From NCBI RefSeq assembly GCF_001442625.1, contig NZ_LMZQ01000019.1, positions 1 through 56,487 of the forward strand: a stretch of 56,487 nucleotides of DNA, read 5' to 3'. The position numbers were made by a program, and so were the translations under genes. The DNA comes from Pedobacter ginsenosidimutans. GTDB lineage: Bacteria; Bacteroidota; Bacteroidia; Sphingobacteriales; Sphingobacteriaceae. The notes under the pieces are model-generated. The model made no database searches. It was not told the DNA's origin and saw only the letters and a list, made by a program, of their open reading frames with translations. How positions within the stretch are numbered: the stretch's first letter is position 1; the number at the start of each line of letters is the position of its first letter. Shown here piece after piece: positions 24,170 through 32,528 of the stretch.

Positions 24170-25870
24170 CTAGATGTTCTTTTTCTTTAATTCTTTTACA
24201 GCATAATCACATGCACGGGCAGTTAAAGCCATAAATGTTAACGATGGGTTTTGGCAAGCGATTGATGGCATACAAGATCCATCAGTTACGAAAACATTAT
24301 TTACTTCGTGCATCTGGTTCCACTTATTCAGTACAGAAGTTTTTGGATCATTACCCATTCTTGCGGTACCCATTTCGTGGATGGCCATGCCTGGATAACA
24401 GCCATTATCAAATGTTTTGATGTTTTTCATGCCAGCCTTTTCTAACATTTCGGCGGCATCATTCATCATATCCACACGCATTTTTTTCTCGTTCTCTTTG
24501 TACTCGCAATCGATAGCCAATACGGGTTGTCCCCATTTGTCTTTTTTGGTTTTATCGATGTATACCTTGTTTTCGTAATACGGTAACATCTCTCCGAAAC
24601 CGCCCAAGCCCATAGACCATTTGCCTGGAGTGGTCATTTTTTGTTTTAAATCTGCTCCGAAAGACAATTCAGCAACATCATCTTGCCAATTTGCTCTGCT
24701 TGCACCGCCCTGATAACCGAAACCACGCAGGTAGTCGCGTTTATCGTTTCCAATATTTTGATATCTAGGTACATAGATTCCGTTTGCACGGCGGCCGTAT
24801 GTGTATTTATCGTCAAAGCCTTCAGCCTCTCCAGATGCTCCGCAACGGAAATGGTGATCCATTAAATTGTGGCCTAACTGACCACTTCCATTACCCAATC
24901 CATTTGGATGTGCTTCTGATGTAGAGTTTAATAAAACGAAGGTTGAACCTAGTGTAGAACCATTTACAAAAACGATTTTAGCATAAAATTCCATCGTTTT
25001 GTTGGTTTCTGCATCAATAACCATTACACCTTTAGCTTTTTTAGTGTCTTTATCATAAATAATATGATTTACGATAGAGTATGGTCTTAACGTTAAACGT
25101 TTAGTTGCCATTGCCGCAGGAAGGGTAGAAGACTGAGTACTGAAATAAGCGCCAAACGGACAGCCCCGGCTACATAAATTTCTGTACTGGCAATTGCCAC
25201 GGCCTTTATGTGGAACGGTAAGATTGGCAACACGGCCAATCATCATAATGCGTTCTCTTTTATAGTGCTCTTCGATACGTGCTTTAACCGATTTTTCTAC
25301 AATGTTTAAATCCATTGGCGGTAAAAATTGCCCGTCAGGGCAGGTAGGCCAGTTTTCTTTTGAACCACTGATCCCCGCAAAACGTTCTGCATAATCGTAC
25401 CATGGTGAAAGTTCTGCATAACGAACAGGCCAATCGCTTCCGTGTCCATCTTTTGCATTATCTTCAAAGTTATGATCGCTTAAACGATAACTTTGGCGGC
25501 CCCACATTAACGATTTTCCACCCACGTGGAAACCACGGTACCAATCGAAACGTTTATCTTCCGTATATGGACACTCTAAATCATTTACCCACCATTTTTC
25601 ATTTGCTTCCTGGTAAGGATAATCTCTTTTTTGTACGGGGTGAGTGCGTTTTTGCTCTTCGGTAAGTTTTCCGGCATGTTTAAAATCCCATGGATTTTTC
25701 ATTGCAGTTTCGTAACCGGTAATGTGCTCAATGTTCATTCCTCTTTCGAGCATCAACACGCGTAAGCCCTTTTCTGTAAGTTCTTTGGCAGCCCAGCCAC
25801 CGCTAATTCCCGATCCTATAACAATAGCATCGTAAGTATTTTCTGCTTTTAAATTTGTATTTAAATTCAT
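24170..25870 (-). CDS. GMC-family FAD oxidoreductase, probable glycoside 3-dehydrogenase large subunit
   Basis: The 566-residue protein has the FAD-binding GSGISGG (residues 19-25), GGKSLMWGRQSYRLS, and the GMC active-site pair His498 (AIHEMGTARMG) and Asn541 (CQNPSLTFMAL). A cysteine cluster, C227-x5-C233-x3-C237, matches the iron-sulfur-type motif of FAD glucose and glucoside dehydrogenases that hand electrons to cytochrome c. It has no export signal of its own, and the Tat-signal-bearing small subunit is encoded 24 bases upstream, the arrangement of Tat 'hitchhiker' complexes. It probably oxidises the C3 hydroxyl of glucosides in the periplasm. Gluconate or other sugar oxidation is an alternative. 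Confidence 0.88.
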   Translation of the reverse strand: MNLNTNLKAENTYDAIVIGSGISGGWAAKELTEKGLRVLMLERGMNIEHITGYETAMKNPWDFKHAGKLTEEQKRTHPVQKRDYPYQEANEKWWVNDLECPYTEDKRFDWYRGFHVGGKSLMWGRQSYRLSDHNFEDNAKDGHGSDWPVRYAELSPWYDYAERFAGISGSKENWPTCPDGQFLPPMDLNIVEKSVKARIEEHYKRERIMMIGRVANLTVPHKGRGNCQYRNLCSRGCPFGAYFSTQSSTLPAAMATKRLTLRPYSIVNHIIYDKDTKKAKGVMVIDAETNKTMEFYAKIVFVNGSTLGSTFVLLNSTSEAHPNGLGNGSGQLGHNLMDHHFRCGASGEAEGFDDKYTYGRRANGIYVPRYQNIGNDKRDYLRGFGYQGGASRANWQDDVAELSFGADLKQKMTTPGKWSMGLGGFGEMLPYYENKVYIDKTKKDKWGQPVLAIDCEYKENEKKMRVDMMNDAAEMLEKAGMKNIKTFDNGCYPGMAIHEMGTARMGNDPKTSVLNKWNQMHEVNNVFVTDGSCMPSIACQNPSLTFMALTARACDYAVKELKKKNI

Positions 25871-25894
25871 GATGTTTTGTAGTTGTTTTAGAAA

Positions 25895-26479
25895 TTAGGT
25901 TGCCCAAGATTTTTGACCTGGTTTTAATGGCGCATTGCCATCATATCGGCCTGGAATAAGCACATATTCGCGTGCTTTGGTACAACCAATTTCTGAAGAA
26001 TAATAACCAAGAAGGGTTAAATCTCTTGCGGTAATAAAAAAGTAAGCTAAATCTTTATTCTCTTCTGATTTGCTCGCTTTTTGGGCAAGCGCGATTGCCC
26101 TTAAATCGATCATTAGTTTTTTACGATCGGCTGGTGTTAAGGTGATATAACTTTTTCCGAAATCTTTCATTGATTTAGCCTGAAGATCTTTAAAACCTTG
26201 TGCAAATGAGGTTTGCATGCTGGCAGGATAACAATCTTTCATCATCATCGGAATAAACTTCCCTAAACCTGCAGCCTTAGCGCCAGCAGATGATTTGGTA
26301 GTTGGAACAATAATATCAGCGAATTCAGCAAAAATTTTTTCGTCTTCCAGTGAATAGAGGACAAAGTTCTTTTCGTTTTCCGGTAGCGTAAAACTTTCAA
26401 ATAAAACGCCCATTGTACTTGCTGAGATTGCTCCTCCCAGCAAAAATGCAACGTTTTTGAGTGCTTCTCTTCTGTGCAT
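25895..26479 (-). CDS. Gluconate 2-dehydrogenase subunit 3 family protein (Tat-signal small subunit)
   Basis: The 194-residue protein begins MHRREALKNVAFLLGGAIS, a twin-arginine signal. The helical domain that follows has the family's IFAEFADIIVPTTKSSAGAKAAG and LGYYSSEIGCTKA segments. In known FAD-dependent glucose and glucoside dehydrogenases this subunit escorts the folded, flavin-loaded GMC subunit through the Tat pore and stays bound to it. It sits directly upstream of the GMC gene. A 279-base gap separates it from the TIM-barrel gene before it and could carry a promoter, although I could not find a convincing -7 box there. Confidence 0.9.
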   Translation of the reverse strand: MHRREALKNVAFLLGGAISASTMGVLFESFTLPENEKNFVLYSLEDEKIFAEFADIIVPTTKSSAGAKAAGLGKFIPMMMKDCYPASMQTSFAQGFKDLQAKSMKDFGKSYITLTPADRKKLMIDLRAIALAQKASKSEENKDLAYFFITARDLTLLGYYSSEIGCTKAREYVLIPGRYDGNAPLKPGQKSWAT

Positions 26480-26758
26480 CGTATTTATGATTTTATATAT
26501 TGGTTACTTATGTGTTGAATTAGTAATATTAGAAAAAATATAACGGAAAGAATAACTTTTTTAAGTTAAATTATCGGTATGCAATGTGATTGTTACTGAG
26601 TAGAATTGTTCTAAATAAATTGTTTTTTGCCACTCTACTGTAGTTTAAACCGTGTTTTTGTGTCGATTTTACTTGGTGTAAAAAGTACATTTAGTATAGG
26701 TAAGCATATTATTTACTAATAAATTTAAAAACACCGATTTTTTAAGGAGAAAATCTGC

Positions 26759-27664
26759 TTAAAGTAGATTTTTTTTGATGTAGTTATAGCTTTCAGCTAT
26801 ACTCTCATAAGGTGCTTTCTTGATGATGTCCTGTTCTGTAAAAAAATAATCTACTCCAGCCAATTTAGAAGCAGCAAAAATGCGCTTGAAATCTATCCTG
26901 CCAGAACCCACTTCTACGAAAACGGCTTTGTCTGCTTTATCCATATCCTTAACATGGAACATTTTATAACGGCCTGGGTTTTTTTTGAACATATCAATAG
27001 GGTTTAAACCTGCATTTACCGCCCAAAAGATATCGAGTTCAAAACCTACCAGCTTGGCATCGGTTTCAGCGAGCAGGATTTCGTAGCCTGTAGCCCCGTT
27101 GCCCTGATCTTTAAATTCGAAGTTATGGTTGTGGTAAGCTAATTTCAATCCTGACTTTTGGCAAAGCTCAGCCGCCTGGTTAAATTTTAAGGCCATGCGC
27201 TTGTAATCATCTAATGTTCCATTGGCCCTGATATCGGTAGGCAAAGCTGGGATAACGAAATATTTCTGGCCAGTGGTGGCTGCGGTTTCGATATGCGATT
27301 TTAGCACTTTATCGTCTCCTGAGGATAAAAACTCAGTCACATTATAATGGCCGCTAGGAGAGGTGAGGCCATTTGCTTTTAATAAGGTATTAAAGTCTTT
27401 TGCTTCTAAACCCCAAAAACCTTTCACTTCGTACTTGCCGGGATAACCATAGTAGGTTTCTACCTGACTGTAACCGATTTTAGCTACCTGTTCTATTGTG
27501 GCTTTTACATCTGCAGTTAACTGCTCCCTTAAAGTGAAAAGTCCGATTCCGATTTTTGAAACTTTAGCAGATTCAGCTAAAGCTGTTGTAACTAATGATG
27601 GACTTAAAAAAGCTGCTGCACTAGCAAGGCTTACCTTTTGTAAAAATGATCTTCTTGTTGTCAT
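26759..27664 (-). CDS. Tat-exported TIM-barrel protein, third paralogue
   Basis: The 301-residue protein opens with TTRRSFLQKVSLASAAAFLS, an excellent twin-arginine signal, and cleavage is likely after TTALA. The barrel matches the two at the end of the locus (VETYYGYPG, SPSGHYNVTE, HNHNFEF, FELDIFW, MFHVKDMDKAD). It differs at the last metal-site segment, which reads FFTEQD where the others have FFVEHE, and its C-terminal loop has changed from ETNYxPxPxxS to DIIKKAPYES. This points to a related fold chemistry with a different substrate or partner. It is the first gene after the TonB receptor and lies just beyond a strong terminator. Confidence 0.85.
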   Translation of the reverse strand: MTTRRSFLQKVSLASAAAFLSPSLVTTALAESAKVSKIGIGLFTLREQLTADVKATIEQVAKIGYSQVETYYGYPGKYEVKGFWGLEAKDFNTLLKANGLTSPSGHYNVTEFLSSGDDKVLKSHIETAATTGQKYFVIPALPTDIRANGTLDDYKRMALKFNQAAELCQKSGLKLAYHNHNFEFKDQGNGATGYEILLAETDAKLVGFELDIFWAVNAGLNPIDMFKKNPGRYKMFHVKDMDKADKAVFVEVGSGRIDFKRIFAASKLAGVDYFFTEQDIIKKAPYESIAESYNYIKKNLL

Positions 27665-27681
27665 GATGTTTTAGAATTAAA

Positions 27682-27707
27682 AAAACCGGAGCGTAAACTC
27701 CGGTTTT
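27682..27707 (-). terminator. Strong terminator between the TonB receptor and the enzyme genes
   Basis: aaaaccggag (27682-27691) pairs perfectly with ctccggtttt (27698-27707). On the minus strand TTTTTTT follows the stem. It occupies most of the 48 bases between the receptor stop and the next ATG, so the enzyme genes need read-through or a promoter inside the receptor gene. Confidence 0.88.
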
Positions 27708-27712
27708 ATTTG

Positions 27713-30643
27713 TTAGAATGAATAAGCTAATGATCCCCAGAAGGTACGTTGAAGTAATGTTCTGCCAATCATTAATGTGCCAGGGGTTATGGTTGAGAAA
27801 TCTCTGAACTGATCTCCGCGAACATCGCCCTCTGTCAGCACTTTTGCATTTAACAAGTTGTCTGCCCAAAATCTTATTGAAATCTTTTTAGTAAAATTAT
27901 ATCCTGCCCCGGCTTTCATTACTACATAAGCAGGTAGTTTATAGCTATCGCTGGGAGAGGTGAAGCGGCTGCCTACATAATTTGCTGCTACATATAGGTT
28001 AAAGTTTTTGTAGTCGTAATTGGCGCCAAGTTCGGTGTTGAGTACAGGAACACGTTCTGTTCTTTTGCCGGTGAAGCTATAGATCCGATTGCCGAATTCA
28101 GCTGCAACAGCGGCATTGTTGCTTGTGTTTGCTTCGTAATCGGTGTATTTGGAGTCTTGTAATGTTCCGGTTAAACGTAAACTTAATGGTTTAGCTATTT
28201 TGTAAGAAACTTCATACTCGGCACTCCAGGTACGTGTAGAACCAAATGCCACCAATGCCTGTAAACCTGATGCAACTGTTGGAACATTAATGGTTAATGA
28301 TGTGTTTTTGATTGCCGAATAACTTCCAGATGCGAAAATGGCCAGGTTGTTTTTAGCATATTTAAAACCTACTTCGCCTAAATAAACCGGACGCTTTTTA
28401 ATGTTTACGGCGTTATAGGCTGATGCATTATAGTCGCCAATGTTTGGTGCGTTGTAAGCTTTTGTAGCCCTTGCAAAAATACTTGATGTAGTGTTTATTT
28501 TGTAATTTGCCCCTACTGACGCTGCCCAGTTGGTTAAAGTTTCATCATAATGCGTGTAGCCTAAGATATTGGGGTTTGCACTGGCGGTTGTATTAACCGT
28601 ACCATCTGCATTTAACGCATAATAAGGTCTGTCGCCTTTAACATTTTGATTATCAATCCTGGCACCAATATCTAAACGCCATTTTTCAGATATTTTAATC
28701 TCGTCTCCAGCATATACAGATAGGGTTCTTGTATCGCCAATAAAAGTGTTTTTGGTTTGGATGGTGCGCTCTGCAGCTGTTGGTGATTGTAATAAAATGC
28801 TAGGTTGCTCTTTAAATTCGGTAAATGAACGGAAAGCATAACGTAAATCATCCCGGTTATACTGGTGGATGCCCAATCCGATGTTAAGACTGTGATTTTT
28901 CACTTTCTTTCTTAGATCCAGGTAATCAACAATCTGAACATCACTATTAATTTGTCCTTGTGCATTAGAGGTAATTACATAATCTCCTGCTACGAAAGGT
29001 GCCACTGAACCGCCGGGATAGTAATAAGGTGTTGCTGCTGTTCTTGCTACAATTCCCGCAGGGGCAGTATAGGTAGAATTGGTATGGGTATTTTGATAAC
29101 GGAAATTGTTAACAATCTGCCAGCCACTGTCGGTTAGGTAGTTGAACTGAAAACCACCCGATCCCAATTTAGTGTGGATTCCATCTGTTAAACTAAAATT
29201 ATGGCTTCCTGTTGCCGGATCGTTATAACTCCATTCTGTTTGAATTGGCGTAATCGATTGAGAAGCCATATCATAATCGCGGTAAGTAGTTGGTTTCCCG
29301 GTACCATCGTAAGGGTAATAACTCGTTAGTAAGAACTGAACTTTATCATTCAGGTATTTACCATACACCCTGAAAAAGCCTTTATTGTTCTTAAAATTAA
29401 AAGTCATGTTCCCTTTAATCTGTCCGCCCTCGTTAGCTGGCTTAAAACCTTGATCTACCACACCGTTATCGGTACGGTAAAAACCACCTATATTGTATTT
29501 AATCTGGTTGTTTATTTTGCCTCCGGTGTTGCCATCAACACGGTACAGGCCTTGCGAAAAACCTGTTGTAAACTTAAATTGACCATATTGTTTATCTGCA
29601 CCAACATAGCTGATGTTATTTACCACTGCGCCTGGTGTATTGGCCTGAACAATTGAGGCGTTACCGCCTCTGATGGCTTCTATGTTCTGGATAGTCAGAT
29701 CTGTTTTATAATATTGATCTACAGATGGGTTGGTGTTGAAACCTGTTGGTAAAAGCGGTAACCCATCTTCCTGTATGCCCAGAAAGATATATCCGCCCTG
29801 CTGCGGAAAGCCCCTTACCCAAACATTTCCCGGACCGTCGCCACCTGTGCTTTCTACCGTTAAACCTGGTATAGCTTTTAATAAATCGGTACTGTTTAAT
29901 GGTGCCCGGTTGGTGATATCTTTATTACTCACTGAGGTTAAGGCCACACTGCTTTCTAATTTTTTCTTTGGATTACCACCGGTTACCATCACACTTTCCA
30001 ATTGTAGGTTATCTTCTGATAGGCTGATACTCAGGTTTTCGTCGGCATTGCCAGGTGATAGGTTTACTTCTTTAGAAATGAAACCTACGTATCTCACCAC
30101 GATTACACGGCTATCAACAGTTAGGCCTTTTAAAGCAAAAGCCCCATTTTCGTCGGTTGTGGTCCCGATTGATTTTCCTTTAACGGTAACTGATACCCCA
30201 GGGATGGCATTCCCTTTACTGTCGGTTACTTTTCCGGTAACAATGCCTTCAAACGCTTTTAGTAGTTCGAGGTTGTTATTGGCGGGAATAGAATAGAGCA
30301 GAATCTGATCTTTAACTATCCTATATCCCACGTCATAACGTTTTAGCGAATTCTCAAGAAAGTATTTAAGTTTTTGGTTAACCACATTAATAGAAACTTT
30401 ACGGTTGGAGTTTATTAATTGTGGGCTGTAAACAAATTTAACATTGGCTAGGTGTTCTGTTTTTTCTATAATGGTTTTAATATCTGTTTGATCGGCTTTA
30501 ATCGAAATTGATTTGTTCAGAAAATCTTGTGCGTCGACATTTTTGGCAAAAGCACCACAAGTAAAAATTATTATTGCAAGTATTTGGTAAATCGAAACTC
30601 TCATTGCATATATCGCCAGCGAAATAAGTTGATTTTTTTTCAT
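27713..30643 (-). CDS. TonB-dependent receptor with STN domain
   Basis: The 976-residue protein has a signal region (IYQILAIIIFTCGAFAKNVDA), an STN (secretin/TonB N-terminal) domain at about 45-115, a carboxypeptidase-like beta domain at about 130-215 (GKVTDSKGNAIPGVSVTVKG), a plug from about 220 (VMVTGGNPKKKLESSVAL) and a 22-strand barrel ending in the aromatic residue of LAYSF. STN domains are used for trans-envelope signalling to FecR, and the fecR and sigma genes lie directly upstream. No SusD gene follows, so this is not a classical glycan pair. It probably imports a small sugar derivative, or possibly an iron or metal complex. Confidence 0.93.
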   Translation of the reverse strand: MKKNQLISLAIYAMRVSIYQILAIIIFTCGAFAKNVDAQDFLNKSISIKADQTDIKTIIEKTEHLANVKFVYSPQLINSNRKVSINVVNQKLKYFLENSLKRYDVGYRIVKDQILLYSIPANNNLELLKAFEGIVTGKVTDSKGNAIPGVSVTVKGKSIGTTTDENGAFALKGLTVDSRVIVVRYVGFISKEVNLSPGNADENLSISLSEDNLQLESVMVTGGNPKKKLESSVALTSVSNKDITNRAPLNSTDLLKAIPGLTVESTGGDGPGNVWVRGFPQQGGYIFLGIQEDGLPLLPTGFNTNPSVDQYYKTDLTIQNIEAIRGGNASIVQANTPGAVVNNISYVGADKQYGQFKFTTGFSQGLYRVDGNTGGKINNQIKYNIGGFYRTDNGVVDQGFKPANEGGQIKGNMTFNFKNNKGFFRVYGKYLNDKVQFLLTSYYPYDGTGKPTTYRDYDMASQSITPIQTEWSYNDPATGSHNFSLTDGIHTKLGSGGFQFNYLTDSGWQIVNNFRYQNTHTNSTYTAPAGIVARTAATPYYYPGGSVAPFVAGDYVITSNAQGQINSDVQIVDYLDLRKKVKNHSLNIGLGIHQYNRDDLRYAFRSFTEFKEQPSILLQSPTAAERTIQTKNTFIGDTRTLSVYAGDEIKISEKWRLDIGARIDNQNVKGDRPYYALNADGTVNTTASANPNILGYTHYDETLTNWAASVGANYKINTTSSIFARATKAYNAPNIGDYNASAYNAVNIKKRPVYLGEVGFKYAKNNLAIFASGSYSAIKNTSLTINVPTVASGLQALVAFGSTRTWSAEYEVSYKIAKPLSLRLTGTLQDSKYTDYEANTSNNAAVAAEFGNRIYSFTGKRTERVPVLNTELGANYDYKNFNLYVAANYVGSRFTSPSDSYKLPAYVVMKAGAGYNFTKKISIRFWADNLLNAKVLTEGDVRGDQFRDFSTITPGTLMIGRTLLQRTFWGSLAYSF

Positions 30644-30838
30644 AAATTTGGTTATTGTTCATTAAATGATTGGATTTATTGGACATAGAAATACCATGAA
30701 TACATTTCTGATGTATTTAACTCGCCGGCAATGCCCCACATTGTCGGCTTTGTTTTTTAGAAAAATATTATGGAAAATGGAGCCGCGGTTATGGGCTGTT
30801 GGTGTTGTGGTTCTTCTTCATCATGTTTGTATATTTGG
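30644..30838 (-). promoter_or_regulatory. FecR-to-receptor spacer with a hairpin
   Basis: The 195-base spacer contains gccggcaatg (30724-30733) and cattgtcggc (30739-30748), a 10-bp stem with one mismatch around ccccA. It should hold the sigma-dependent promoter of the receptor. I cannot identify the promoter boxes. The hairpin is followed by T-rich DNA only on the plus strand, where no gene is transcribed toward it, so on the minus strand it looks like a leader structure or operator, not a terminator. Confidence 0.45.
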
Positions 30839-31861
30839 TTAGTTTTTATTGGAAACCACAATGGTGGTTCCCTGGATGTAATATTTGCTTGATATGGTTC
30901 CACAGATCAGGTCGAGCTGCTCATATAGCCCTTTTTTACTTAGATCTCCGGTAAAAGTATAGGTCGAAATCTGCTCATTATCCGATTTTATCTCTATCCC
31001 ATAAGCTTCAGATAAGGTTTTGAAAATTTCTTTAATGCTTTCTTCTTTAAAGTTGTAACTCAAGCTAGTGGGTATGTTATAAGCTTCGGCCAATGGAATA
31101 GGTCTGCTTACCAATGTTTTATTTAACTGATGATCGGAAAAAACACCTTTTTGATTTGGCGTAAGCAGAATTGGTTTAGCCAGTTTTTCTTTAGCGAAAG
31201 TAAATAGCGAATTTTTTTGATTTTCCTCTACCTGAACTTTTCCGGTCCTTACCGCAACTTGGGCGGGAAGTTTATCTGTTGACGATTTTACCCAAAAGCT
31301 GGTACCCAAAACACGTACAACCAGTTTTTGATTATAGACATAAAACGGCCGCTTAGGGTTTTTACTTACCGAAAAGAAAGCTGTTCCTTTTAAATAAACC
31401 ATTCTTTTATTGGCAGCAAAAACCTTTGGATAAATAATATTGGCCTGCGGTTTAAGTGTTGCTGTGCTTTCATCGCTAAGCGCTATAACGATGGAATGAT
31501 CAGTATCATTAGTTTTGCTGATTAAGTTTAAGCCTTCATTTTCATCAATAAAAGATTGTTCAGCATGGTTGTAGCGCATTAAATATAATCCAGCTATAAA
31601 AAAGGCAACCAATATAGCTGCTGCTACTGCAAACTTTGGCCAAAGCCTTTTAACCTTAAGCGCTGTTGTAGATTTGCGTTCAATATTATTGATGTTTAGC
31701 CAGGTATTGGCCTGCATTTCTTCGAGTGCGGTTGACGATAGGTCTTTAAAATTCCTGCTGTTTAAATTATGATACCATTTATCTACCCAAAGTTTTTCGG
31801 CTTCGGTACAATTTCCGTTTTCGTAACGGCTTAGTAAATCGTAAAATGATTTCTGGTCCAT
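30839..31861 (-). CDS. FecR-family anti-sigma factor
   Basis: The 340-residue inner-membrane protein has a cytoplasmic N-terminal domain that binds sigma (DLLSRYENGNCTEAEKLWVDKW), one membrane helix at about 76-95 (FAVAAAILVAFFIAGLYL), the FecR beta-domain (about 125-230, with GTAFFSVSKNPKRPFYVY and LGTSFWVKS), and a C-terminal DUF4974/STN-like domain (about 270-340). In known systems the periplasmic part senses the STN domain of a loaded TonB receptor and releases the ECF sigma factor. The gene lies between the sigma and receptor genes, the standard order. Confidence 0.93.
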   Translation of the reverse strand: MDQKSFYDLLSRYENGNCTEAEKLWVDKWYHNLNSRNFKDLSSTALEEMQANTWLNINNIERKSTTALKVKRLWPKFAVAAAILVAFFIAGLYLMRYNHAEQSFIDENEGLNLISKTNDTDHSIVIALSDESTATLKPQANIIYPKVFAANKRMVYLKGTAFFSVSKNPKRPFYVYNQKLVVRVLGTSFWVKSSTDKLPAQVAVRTGKVQVEENQKNSLFTFAKEKLAKPILLTPNQKGVFSDHQLNKTLVSRPIPLAEAYNIPTSLSYNFKEESIKEIFKTLSEAYGIEIKSDNEQISTYTFTGDLSKKGLYEQLDLICGTISSKYYIQGTTIVVSNKN

Positions 31862-31967
31862 AAGAAAGAATATTTGGCTCTATACTATACAAGTAACGCA
31901 ACGAGAGCGAACCCCTAAAGGTAGGAGATAAAAAACCTGAAATAATTTGCAATTGACTGGTAGTCAG

Positions 31968-32528
31968 CTATAAAAAGATGTAAAAATTTTTAATATATTC
32001 TTTAATTCTTTTAATTGAGCGGGTGATATGGTACTCTACAGCTTTTTCGGAGATATTTAAACCAGCAGAAATATCTTTAGTAGATTGGTGTTGATACCGG
32101 CTCAGCCTGAAAACTTCCTGTGTTTTTTCTGGAAGGGAATTGATACCTTCTTCAATGATTGAAGATAGATCGTGAAGATCAACCAGGTTTGTGGTATCCT
32201 GATGGTTTTCAGAATAGGTTAGGGTTTGGTACTCCATGTACTTATTCTCCATAACCAGGCTCCTGACGTGGTTGATTACACTTAACTTCAAGGCTCCGAA
32301 CAAATAGGCCTGGAGGTTATTGATCACTGCTTCCTGTCGCTTTTCCCAGAGGGAAATAAAGATGTTCTGCACCAGTTCTTCAGCAATTACCTTGTCGCCG
32401 GTTTTTTTGTAAGCTGCTAATAAAAGCTCATTACTATAGGTGAAATATATTTTTTCGTAAGCCTGCTTATCACCCAGTTTTAAGCGATCAAGTAAATCAT
32501 CAGATTTTTCAGGCTCAGCGTGAGTCAT
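31968..32528 (-). CDS. ECF sigma factor (RNA polymerase sigma-70 family)
   Basis: The 186-residue protein has region 2 at about 20-90 (AYEKIYFTYSNELLLAAYKKTG, EELVQNIFISLWEKR) and region 4 at about 125-180 (LPEKTQEVFRLSRYQ, STKDISAGLNISEKAVEYHITR). It belongs to the Bacteroidota group of FecR-partnered ECF factors. It should direct RNA polymerase to the promoter of the receptor and perhaps the enzyme genes when the receptor is occupied. The fecR start lies 106 bases downstream. Confidence 0.95.
   Translation of the reverse strand: MTHAEPEKSDDLLDRLKLGDKQAYEKIYFTYSNELLLAAYKKTGDKVIAEELVQNIFISLWEKRQEAVINNLQAYLFGALKLSVINHVRSLVMENKYMEYQTLTYSENHQDTTNLVDLHDLSSIIEEGINSLPEKTQEVFRLSRYQHQSTKDISAGLNISEKAVEYHITRSIKRIKEYIKNFYIFL

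Noticed and set aside
29730..30296. A 188-codon open frame on the plus strand inside the TonB receptor gene
   Set aside because: It is antisense to a clear 976-residue receptor, has no recognisable domain, and its proline- and serine-rich content is what the reverse frame of such a gene gives.
27713..30643. Siderophore receptor as the main reading of the STN TonB protein
   Set aside because: No siderophore synthesis, iron-uptake or Fur-box-like sequence is seen; the neighbours are all sugar enzymes. It remains a possible alternative.
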